Source: Hymenobacter properus
GTDB taxonomy: Bacteria > Bacteroidota > Bacteroidia > Cytophagales > Hymenobacteraceae
DNA length: 64,000 nt
Assembly: GCF_015694735.1 (NCBI RefSeq)
Contig: NZ_JADQDP010000007.1
Span: forward strand, 62,001 to 126,000
Direction: 5' to 3'
Below, piece after piece: positions 24,863-32,146 of this stretch. The notes beneath the pieces were generated by a model. That model did not search any database and had not been told where the DNA came from. It was given only the letters and a program-made list of their open reading frames with translations. How positions within the stretch are numbered: position 1 is the first letter of the stretch; each line of letters starts with the position of its first letter. The translations under genes and the position numbers were made by a program.

Positions 24863-26173
24863 TTAGTTGCCGGCCGCGTTGCCGAGGCGTTCGAGGGCCT
24901 GGCGGGCGCGCACCAGGTCGGTGACTTCGTAGGCAAACACCGTGATGCCGGCCGGCTCGCCGTTTTCGCGGAACTGCTGGTACGTAAAATTGAAGTACGT
25001 ATCCTTCAGCTCCTTGCTGGCGTCGCGCTCCAGCTGCAGCTTCAATTCGTTGCCGAAGAAGGTTTCGCCGGTCTGGTACACCTTGTCCAGAATCTCGATG
25101 ATGCCCTGGTCTTTCACTTCGGGCAGCACTTCGGCCACGGTGTGGCCCAGCAGCTCGCGGTGCGGAAAAATTTGTTGGTACACCGGGTTCACAAACTCGT
25201 AGCGGTGCTCGGGGCCGCGCAGGATGCAAATCATGGCCGGGGCCTGCATGAACAAGTTGTGGAAGGTCTCGCGCTGGTTTTCGGCTTTTTGGTAGAGCTG
25301 GTACGACTGCTCGGCCAGCTCGGCCTGGGTTTCGTTGGCCGTGAGCAGCTCCTGCACCATCTGGCGCTGCTCGTGGATGTCGGTGCCGCCGCCCACCCAC
25401 AGGTTGATGGCGCCCTGGGCGTCGCGCCGGGGCGTGGCCCGCACCAGCACCCAGCGGTACTGGCCGTCGTGGCGGCGCAGGCGGTATTCTACCTGGTAAG
25501 TAGTACCGGTTTCGACGGAGTTTTTCCAGGCGGCCAGCACCCGCTCCCGGTCATCGGGGTGGATGCTGGTACTCCACTCCATGCCCATCTGCTCTTCGGC
25601 GGTGCGGCCGGTGAAGGCCAGCCAGCGCTGGTTGAAGAAATCCCGGTCGCCGGCGGCGTTGGCCGTCCAGATGAGCACGGGCAGGTTCTCGAGCACGAAG
25701 CGGGTGCGGTCCTGCGATTCGGCCAGGGCCGCCTGGGCGCGCTCGGCTTCCTGGGCGGCGCGGTGCTGCGCGGTGATGTTTTGGGTGCGCTGGAGGATGT
25801 ATTCCAGGTTGCCCTGCTCGTCGAGCAGCGGGTAGTGGGTGGCCTGCCAGTACATTTCCTCGAATCCGCCGCCCTGCTCGGCGGGCCGGGCCAGGTCGTA
25901 GCGAATGACGGGCATGGCGTGGGGCTCCAGGTGCTGGCGCACGTGCTCGTGCGAGGCGGCAATGATGTCGCCCTGGTTCTGGTCGACGGACGGGTAGGCT
26001 TCGAACAGGGTCCGGCCCACGGCTTCCTCGCGCGATTTCAGCGACGCGGCCACGTGGCTGTCGGTGTTGTCGACGATGGTGGCGTCGGGCTTCATCAGCA
26101 GGAAATTGTCCGGCAGGGAGCGGAACAGACGCTGATAATCAACGGGCGAGTCGGGGGCAGTCGAAGCAGGCAT
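24863..26173 (-). CDS. PAS-only sensory protein without output domain (copy 1)
   Basis: 436 residues, no signal peptide and no membrane helix. Three PAS domains are visible: about 12-135 (DYQRLFRSLPDNFLLMKPDA), about 150-275 (PVLIWTANAAGDRDFFNQRW, ending RYRWVLVRATPRRDAQG as a PAC motif), and about 305-425 (FMQAPAMICILRGPEHRYEF). A coiled coil (ETQAELAEQSYQLYQKAENQ) joins the last two. It ends with VTDLVRARQALERLG, exactly where a histidine-kinase helix would start, but no kinase, cyclase or other output follows. The downstream CZB-like protein is the obvious candidate partner. About two-thirds identical by eye to copy 2. Confidence 0.88.
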   Translation of the reverse strand: MPASTAPDSPVDYQRLFRSLPDNFLLMKPDATIVDNTDSHVAASLKSREEAVGRTLFEAYPSVDQNQGDIIAASHEHVRQHLEPHAMPVIRYDLARPAEQGGGFEEMYWQATHYPLLDEQGNLEYILQRTQNITAQHRAAQEAERAQAALAESQDRTRFVLENLPVLIWTANAAGDRDFFNQRWLAFTGRTAEEQMGMEWSTSIHPDDRERVLAAWKNSVETGTTYQVEYRLRRHDGQYRWVLVRATPRRDAQGAINLWVGGGTDIHEQRQMVQELLTANETQAELAEQSYQLYQKAENQRETFHNLFMQAPAMICILRGPEHRYEFVNPVYQQIFPHRELLGHTVAEVLPEVKDQGIIEILDKVYQTGETFFGNELKLQLERDASKELKDTYFNFTYQQFRENGEPAGITVFAYEVTDLVRARQALERLGNAAGN

Positions 26174-26273
26174 AAAGGCAGGAGGACGGTTGGCAAAACC
26201 GAGGCGGAATGTAAAGGTAGGGCGTGGCGGCTGAAGGGTGAGGGCTGGATGGTAACGTGTGTAGAAGCAAGAA

Positions 26274-26373
26274 AGAACGTCAAGCTGAGCGCAGCCGAAG
26301 CATCTCTACCGCTGTAAAACATGAATTACGCTGCGCGGAAGAGATGCTTCGGCTGCGCTCAGCTTGACGTTCT
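26274..26373. repeat. Palindromic repeat with compensated base change
   Basis: Arms AGAACGTCAAGCTGAGCGCA and its complement ending GCTTGACGTTCT. Other copies have GTCATGC; here T-to-A in the left arm is matched in the right arm. Located between the two PAS/CZB-like cassettes. Confidence 0.9.
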
Positions 26374-26386
26374 CTAAACCACCTAC

Positions 26387-26749
26387 CTATGCCGCCGTGG
26401 CAAAGCCGCGTTCGAGCCCTTGCAGCAGGGCTTCAATCTGGTCGGCGTAGGCGTTCACTTGGTCGAGGCCGGCGCGGGCCTCCTCAATGTGGCCGCGCTG
26501 GTAGCGGGTGGCCAGGGCCTCGCCGGCGCTCAGCATGTGCTGGAGCACCTGTTCCAGCTCGCGCACCTCGGGACGGGCGCCCAGTTCGGGGCGCAGCGAG
26601 GTGCGCACCCACTGGCCCACGGGGTTGTCGGCCACGGAAAAAAGGGCTGGCTCAGCCTCGCGCACCCCGTAGAGCACTGAGCGCAGCCGCGACTTAAACA
26701 ACACCAGCTTCACGCGGGCTTGCTGAAAGTCGAAGGAGGAAAGAGCCAT
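26387..26749 (-). CDS. Small CZB-domain-like protein lacking zinc ligands (copy 2)
   Basis: 120 residues, paralogue of the gene at 24429. The first 37 residues differ from copy 1 at one position only (L15 for Q15), and the NPVGQWV core, RELEQVLQHML helix and LDQVNAYADQIEALLQGLE tail are conserved. The four positions where CZB domains hold zinc are L15, N42, L69 and L73, so this copy cannot bind metal in the usual way either. It starts 48 bases after the second PAS-only gene on the same strand. Only a weak TACCTTTT element precedes it. Confidence 0.72.
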   Translation of the reverse strand: MALSSFDFQQARVKLVLFKSRLRSVLYGVREAEPALFSVADNPVGQWVRTSLRPELGARPEVRELEQVLQHMLSAGEALATRYQRGHIEEARAGLDQVNAYADQIEALLQGLERGFATAA

Positions 26750-26797
26750 GCAATGAGTTAAAAACGAAGTAGAAAAAAGGTAGTACGGTCGGGCCCG

Positions 26798-28117
26798 CTA
26801 AGTTAGCTCCGGCGTGCCGGCGCCGGGGCCTTGCTCGCGAAGTTTTTCCAGGGCCTGGCGGGCGCGTACCAGGTCGGTTACCTCATAGGCGAACACCATG
26901 ATGCCGGCCGGCTGGCCGTTTTCGCGGAACTGCTGGTAGGTGAAATTGAAATAAGAGTCGCGCAATTGTTGGCTGGCGTCGCGCTCCAGTTGCAAGGGCA
27001 GTTCGTGGGCGTGAAAGGTCTCGCCGGACTGGTACACGTGGTCGAGTAGCTCGAAAATGCCTTGGTCGTGCAGCTCGGGCAGGGCCTCGGCCACGGTGCG
27101 GCCCACGAGTTCGCGGTGCGGAAAAATTTGTTGGTACACCGGGTTCACAAACTCGTAGCGGTGCTCGGGGCCGCGCAGGATGCAAATCATGGCCGGGGCC
27201 TGCATGAACAGGCTGTGGAAGGTCTCGCGCTGGTTTTCGGCTTTCTGGTAGAGCTGGTAGGACTGCTCGGCCAGCTCGGCCTGGGTTTCGTTGGCCGTGA
27301 GCAGCTCCTGCACCATTTGGCGCCGCTCGTGCACGTCGCTGGCCGCGCCCACCCACATGCTGATAGCGCCCTGGGCATCGCGCCGCGGCGAGGTCCGGAT
27401 GAGCACCCAGCGGTACTGGCCGTCGTGGCGGCGCATGCGGTATTCGTATTGGAAGGGCGTGCCGTCGGCCAGGGCCTGCTGCCAGCCCCGCTGCAAGCCA
27501 GCGCGGTCGTCGGGGTAGGTGAGGGCGTCCCAGTCGAGGGCCAGCATCTCAGCCAAGCTCTTGCCGGTGAAGTCGAGCCAGCGCTGGTTGAAGTAATCGG
27601 GGGTGCCGTCGGGGCGGTTGGTCCACACCAGCACGGGCAGGCTTTCGAGGATGAACTCGGTGCGGTTCTGGGCTTCGTCGAGGGCTTCCTTGGCTTCGGC
27701 GGCCTGCTGCGTGGCCTGGTGCTGGGCCGTCACGTCCTGCGGAATCTGCAGGATGAACTGCAGCTGGCCCTGGGCGTCGAGGATGGGGTAGTGGGTGATT
27801 TGCCAGTAGCGCACCTCGGTGCCGCCGCCCTGTTCGGCGGGGCGCTCCAAGTCGTAGCGCAGCAGGGGCATGGTGTGGGGGCGCCGGGTGCGGCGCACCT
27901 CTTCGTGCGAGGCGTCGAGGTCGCGCTGGCTTTCGGGGGCCGAAGGGTAGGCGTCGAAGATGTTGCGCCCCACCGACTGCTCGCGCGGCAGCATCGACAC
28001 GGCCACGTGCTCGTCGGAGTTGTCGAGCACGGTGCCATCGGGGGCCAGCAGCAGGTAGGAGCCAGGCAGGGCGTGAAACAGAGCGCGGTAGTCGATAGGA
28101 GCAGCGGTTGTGGTCAT
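26798..28117 (-). CDS. PAS-only sensory protein without output domain (copy 2)
   Basis: 439 residues counted from MTTTAAPIDYRALFHALPGS; the frame is open upstream but that part is unlike copy 1. Domain order is the same as in copy 1: three PAS domains (about 12-135, 150-275, 305-425), with a coiled coil before the third. The segment from VQELLTANETQAELAEQSYQ to FVNPVYQQIFPHREL differs from copy 1 at one residue, whereas the N-terminal halves differ widely. It ends ARQALEKLREQGPGAGTPEL with no catalytic output. Probably cytoplasmic; ligand unknown. Confidence 0.88.
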   Translation of the reverse strand: MTTTAAPIDYRALFHALPGSYLLLAPDGTVLDNSDEHVAVSMLPREQSVGRNIFDAYPSAPESQRDLDASHEEVRRTRRPHTMPLLRYDLERPAEQGGGTEVRYWQITHYPILDAQGQLQFILQIPQDVTAQHQATQQAAEAKEALDEAQNRTEFILESLPVLVWTNRPDGTPDYFNQRWLDFTGKSLAEMLALDWDALTYPDDRAGLQRGWQQALADGTPFQYEYRMRRHDGQYRWVLIRTSPRRDAQGAISMWVGAASDVHERRQMVQELLTANETQAELAEQSYQLYQKAENQRETFHSLFMQAPAMICILRGPEHRYEFVNPVYQQIFPHRELVGRTVAEALPELHDQGIFELLDHVYQSGETFHAHELPLQLERDASQQLRDSYFNFTYQQFRENGQPAGIMVFAYEVTDLVRARQALEKLREQGPGAGTPELT

Positions 28118-28194
28118 AGCAGCGACGGGCTTGCAGCGTGGAAAGTAGCGGATAAACGCATGAGGGTGCCGTGAAGCATGAAACCCCTGCGCTG

Positions 28195-28202
28195 CAAAAG
28201 TA
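28195..28202 (-). promoter_or_regulatory. TAnnTTTG -7 element of PAS cassette 2
   Basis: TACTTTTG on the minus strand, 78 bases before the ATG at 28117. Confidence 0.5.
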
Positions 28203-28391
28203 CCGGCCCGGCCCCAACCGGGGCCGCCTCCCCCCAAACGGCGCCGCGGGCGATAGGTTGAGCTTTCTCGGCCAGCGGTTCATCTTTCTCGGCCAGCGCT
28301 TCATCTGAGCCTACGGGCGCTTCGGCCGCTTTTAGTTGAAGCCGGGCCGGGCCGGCCATCACCTTTGGGCCATCACCTAGCCGCTGGCCCC

Positions 28392-30635
28392 ATGAAACCC
28401 TCGCTACTCCCGCTGCTCCTGCTGCTGAACGCTCCCGCCGCTGCCCTCGCCCAAACCCCGGCCGCGCCCGCCGCCACCCACCAACCCACCAACCCGGCCA
28501 CCCACCTCACCGGCACCGTGCGCGATGCCGACGGCCAGCCCCTGCCGGGCGTGAACGTATTCGTGAAAACCAGCTTCGACGGAGCCAGCACCGACTCGCT
28601 GGGCCGCTTCAGCTTCAGCACCGACCACGCCGCCGGCCCGGCCGTGCTGGTGGCCACCTTCATCGGCTACGAGCCGCTGGAAACGCTGGTGACCCTGGGC
28701 GAAGGCCCCATCAGCCTGCCCAACCTGCGGCTGAAAGCCAGCCGCGCCGCCTTGGGTGACGTGGTGGTGACGGCGGGCGCTTTCGAGGCCAGCGACGAGA
28801 AACGCAGCTCGGTGCTCAAGCCCCTGGACATTGTGACCACGGCCGGTGCGCTGGGCGACATCGCTGGCGCCCTGAATGCGCTGCCCGGCACGACCCGCAA
28901 CGGCGAAACCGGCCAACTCTTCGTGCGCGGCGGGGCGGCGTCGGAAACCAAAACCTACCTCGACGGCCTGCCCGTGCAAACGCCTTACGGTGGCGCGGTG
29001 CCCAACGTGGCCGCCCGGGGCCGGTTTTCGCCCTTCCTGTTCAAAGGCACCGTGTTCAGCACCGGCGGCTACTCGGCTGAGTATGGCCAAGCCCTGAGCG
29101 CCGTGGTGGCGTTGAACTCGACCGACCTGGCGCCCGAAACCCTCACCAGCGTGTCGCTGATGAGCGTGGGCGGCAGCCTGGCCCGCACCAAGCGCTGGGA
29201 CTGCACCAGCCTGGCCCTGACCGGCGACTACACCAACCTGGCGCCTTACTACAACCTCGTGCCCCAAAACCTGGGCTGGGAAAAAGCGCCGCTGCAAATG
29301 GGCGGCTCGCTCAAGCTGGCACATAAAGTAGGAGAGGCCGGCATGCTGAAAGTGTACGGCACCTACAGCCGCCAGCGCCTGGCCCTGCGCCAGCCCGACG
29401 CCAACCCCGAGTTTGCCGCCACCGGCCACCCCGTGGCTTTGGCCAACGACAACATCTACTTGAACACCACCTACCGCGCCCCGCTCACCCGCGGCTGGAG
29501 CCTGAACACCGGCCTGGCCCTCACGCAAGACGACAACCTCATCCAGCCCGACGTGCAGACCGTGCACGACCTTGACCGCTCAGCCGTGGCCCGGCTGGTG
29601 CTCACCAACGACTCGGCCAGCAATTGGTTCAACCTGAAAATGGGCGTCGAAGGCTATGCCCAGCGCTACCGCCAGCACTACCAGCCCGCGGCCGAAGCGC
29701 CCACGCTCAGCCTGGGCGTGGACGAGCAGCGCGGCGCCGCTTTCGCCGAAAGCGAAATGGTGCTGAGCCATAATCTGGCCGGCCGCGCCGGGCTGCGTAC
29801 CGAATACTCGGCCTTGTTGGGCCGCTTCAACGCCGCCCCACGCCTGGGCCTGGCTTACAAAACCGGCGAGAACAGCCAGCTCTCGGCTGCCTGGGGCTAC
29901 TTCTACCAAACGCCCACCACGGATTTGCTGCGTATCAGCCACGCCCTGCAGTTTGAGCGGGCCGAGCATTACATGCTCACCTACCAGCGCATGGTGAAGG
30001 AGCGCACGCTGCGGGCTGAAATCTACCAGAAGAACTACGCCCAGCTCACCACCTTCAGCGCCGCCCAGCCTTATAATCCTACGACTTACCAGAACGCCGG
30101 CAGCGGCTATGCGCGCGGTTTGGATGTGCTGTGGCGCGACCGCACCACCTTCAAAAAGGCTGATTACTGGGTGAGCTACGACTTCGTGGACACGCGCCGC
30201 CAGTTCCGTGACTATCCCGAGCAGGCTGTGCCCACCTTCACGGCCCGGCACAACCTGAGCGTAGTGGGCAAGTACTGGCTCCAGAAAATTCACACTCAGG
30301 TGGGCTTCACCTACGCCTACGGCTCGCCCCGTCGCTACAATGACCCCAACCTACCCGGCTACAACCAAGGCAGCCTGCCCGCCTACCAGGACCTGAGCCT
30401 GAACGCGAGCTACCTCACCCACTGGTTCGGCCAGTTCACCATCGTGTATGTGTCGGCCAGCAACGTGCTGGGCCGTCAGAACGTGTACGGCTACACCTTC
30501 GCCGGCCAGCCCGACGCCAGCGGCCTGCGCCCCAGCGTGGCCGTGCTGCCCCCGGCCCCGCGCATGCTGTTTGTGGGCGTGTTCATCTCCATCAACAAGA
30601 CGAGCAAGGTCGATTTGAACGAGAAGCCGGAGTGA
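28392..30635 (+). CDS. TonB-dependent outer-membrane receptor
   Basis: 747 residues. Signal peptide to about residue 21 (LNAPAAALAQ), then a carboxypeptidase-regulatory-like domain (about 38-120: LTGTVRDADGQPLPGVNVFV), a plug (about 135-240: VVVTAGAFEASDEKR, GQLFVRGGAASETKTYLDGL, GYSAEYGQALSAVV) and a 22-strand-type barrel. The final residues TSKVDLNEKPE are not aromatic-terminated as usual. It should import a siderophore, cofactor or oligomer using TonB energy; no SusD-like partner is adjacent. A decayed copy of its 3' end lies at 31375-31522. Confidence 0.9.
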   Translation: MKPSLLPLLLLLNAPAAALAQTPAAPAATHQPTNPATHLTGTVRDADGQPLPGVNVFVKTSFDGASTDSLGRFSFSTDHAAGPAVLVATFIGYEPLETLVTLGEGPISLPNLRLKASRAALGDVVVTAGAFEASDEKRSSVLKPLDIVTTAGALGDIAGALNALPGTTRNGETGQLFVRGGAASETKTYLDGLPVQTPYGGAVPNVAARGRFSPFLFKGTVFSTGGYSAEYGQALSAVVALNSTDLAPETLTSVSLMSVGGSLARTKRWDCTSLALTGDYTNLAPYYNLVPQNLGWEKAPLQMGGSLKLAHKVGEAGMLKVYGTYSRQRLALRQPDANPEFAATGHPVALANDNIYLNTTYRAPLTRGWSLNTGLALTQDDNLIQPDVQTVHDLDRSAVARLVLTNDSASNWFNLKMGVEGYAQRYRQHYQPAAEAPTLSLGVDEQRGAAFAESEMVLSHNLAGRAGLRTEYSALLGRFNAAPRLGLAYKTGENSQLSAAWGYFYQTPTTDLLRISHALQFERAEHYMLTYQRMVKERTLRAEIYQKNYAQLTTFSAAQPYNPTTYQNAGSGYARGLDVLWRDRTTFKKADYWVSYDFVDTRRQFRDYPEQAVPTFTARHNLSVVGKYWLQKIHTQVGFTYAYGSPRRYNDPNLPGYNQGSLPAYQDLSLNASYLTHWFGQFTIVYVSASNVLGRQNVYGYTFAGQPDASGLRPSVAVLPPAPRMLFVGVFISINKTSKVDLNEKPE

Positions 30636-30647
30636 GTGTAGCGTGGG

Positions 30648-31316
30648 CTAGCGCTTCCTGGCTTTGGCCGGGGCTGGGCGGTGGCGGGTGCGCGGGGCCG
30701 GCGCGAGGGCCCCGCGCACTTCGGAGGCCGTGGGCAGGTCGTCGAGGCTAGGGCGTGCGGGGAGGAGCTGGTACTGCGGCCGGCCGGCTTTGTCGGGGCC
30801 GCGGTATTGCCAGATGTCGGTGTGGTGGTGGGTGCTGCGGCCGTACATCCGCTGGCCCTCTACATCTATCACCTGGTCGAGGAGGCTGTAGTTGGAAAGC
30901 ACCAGCAGGTCTTTGTGCCCGTCCCGGTTGGCATCGTCGAAGAAAATGGCGCTCAGGTACGTGTCGTCGGCTTGCATAACGGGCAGGATTTGCACGGCGT
31001 AGGTGTTTTCTTGATAAGGGTCGAGCACATAGAGGTGGGTACCGTACTCGTTGCCTTCCTCGCCGTGCACGGAGAAAAACAGCTGCTTGCCGAAGGCGCT
31101 CGGCCGCCAGGCATAGGCCAGCAGGTCGTGCGACTGTGCGTAAGCCTGCGGCAGCACCCGTCGCACGAAGGCGCTGTCGGCCTCGCCGGGCTGGCGCTGG
31201 CAGTCGCCTGGTAGCTGGGGCTGGGTTTGGCGCGGTGGGGCGGGCGGCGCCACTGGCGGGCCGGGCAGCGGGCTCACCCACAGCAGCAGGCGAATAGTGG
31301 CAACTAGTAGCATCAT
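30648..31316 (-). CDS. Secreted protein of unknown function with FG-GAP/VCBS-like motif
   Basis: 222 residues. An N-terminal hydrophobic stretch (MMLLVATIRLLLWVSPLPG) acts as signal or anchor, followed by a proline-rich linker, then a globular part. IFFDDANRDGHKDLLVLSNY at about residues 128-147 is a calcium-loop motif typical of FG-GAP/VCBS repeats. The C-terminus is basic and proline-rich. No family assigned. It converges with the TonB receptor, with 12 bases between stops. Confidence 0.75.
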   Translation of the reverse strand: MMLLVATIRLLLWVSPLPGPPVAPPAPPRQTQPQLPGDCQRQPGEADSAFVRRVLPQAYAQSHDLLAYAWRPSAFGKQLFFSVHGEEGNEYGTHLYVLDPYQENTYAVQILPVMQADDTYLSAIFFDDANRDGHKDLLVLSNYSLLDQVIDVEGQRMYGRSTHHHTDIWQYRGPDKAGRPQYQLLPARPSLDDLPTASEVRGALAPAPRTRHRPAPAKARKR

Positions 31317-31374
31317 GGCGCAAAGGTGGGGCGTTTTCTGGGGCTTGCGGCAGTAGCGGCCGCGCCGTGTGGCG

Positions 31375-31522
31375 CCGCAAGCCCGACGCCAACGGCCAGC
31401 TCTGCAACGTGGCCATCACGTCTGGCCCCGCGGATGCTGTTCGTGGGCGTGTTCATCTCCATCAAAAAGTCATTTCCCTCAATAAGACGAGCAAGGTCGA
31501 TTTGAACGATAAGCCGGAGTAG
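31375..31522 (+). pseudogene. Fragment duplicating the 3' end of the TonB receptor gene
   Basis: Bases 31375-31522 align with 30500-30635 in the receptor gene: AGCCCGACGCCA near the start, then GTGGGCGTGTTCATCTCCAT, then AAGACGAGCAAGGTCGATTT and AAGCCGGAGT before a stop. An extra stretch of about 17 bases (AAAGTCATTTCCCTC and neighbours) breaks the alignment and frame. No start codon or upstream receptor part is present. The rest of the 31317-31612 gap shows nothing else. Confidence 0.8.
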
Positions 31523-31612
31523 GACACAGCCAAAGACTGGGCGCTCATTGCCATGCTCAGCCAATATTTGGGCGGTGATGGGCGTTCCGTCGGAAACCAA
31601 CCCTTTCCACCC

Positions 31613-32095
31613 ATGACAAATCCCTTACGAATCCTTACGCTCGCGCTGCTCGCCGGCTGCGCTTTTGGCCTGACTGATTGCAAAAAGAAAAGTGAGCCCG
31701 AGCCCGACAAACGCTCGCAGCGGGAAATCTGGCTCACCAGCGCGGGCTGGAATATTCAGCTCATTACGCAGGTGATAACTTCTGGGGGCACTACGAGCAC
31801 TCACTCAGGCTCACCGGCTTCTTATGGCTTTCCCCTTTGCGCTTTAGACGACATCATCCATTACAACCGCGACCGGACCGTTACAGTTGAAGAGGGGCCA
31901 TTGACGTGCCAGCCTCCGACAACGGGCGGCACTTGGGACTTCGCTGCTAACGAAACTGAACTTGTATCTAGCTCTTCACCCGCCTATCGCAACAAAATTG
32001 TGAGCCTAACCGCCACCACCCTTGAGCTGGAAATCAGCGAGACCGATTCCTACGGAAATACGATAGTGCAGACTACCACTTACGCCGCGAAGTAG
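31613..32095 (+). CDS. Lipoprotein, lipocalin-like
   Basis: 160 residues. The signal MTNPLRILTLALLAGC gives a lipobox cysteine at 16; a second cysteine at 23 (GLTDCKKK) is the alternative. The mature part has the pattern of small Bacteroidetes lipocalin-like lipoproteins: IWLTSAGWNIQLITQV, then DDIIHYNRDRTVTVEEG, GTWDFAANETELV and KIVSLTATTLELEI. These are surface or periplasmic proteins with no known ligand. GC content is lower than in neighbours (about half), which may mean recent arrival. Confidence 0.85.
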   Translation: MTNPLRILTLALLAGCAFGLTDCKKKSEPEPDKRSQREIWLTSAGWNIQLITQVITSGGTTSTHSGSPASYGFPLCALDDIIHYNRDRTVTVEEGPLTCQPPTTGGTWDFAANETELVSSSSPAYRNKIVSLTATTLELEISETDSYGNTIVQTTTYAAK

Positions 32096-32146
32096 CCCAA
32101 AGGGTTGCTCAATAGAGCTTAATTTGGGTCTTAGGGGCTGCGCCTG

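Noticed and set aside
26222..28237. PAS protein copy 2 with upstream extension to 28237
   Set aside because: The added 40 residues are Gly/Arg-rich, unlike copy 1, and would overlap the TACTTTTG promoter element.
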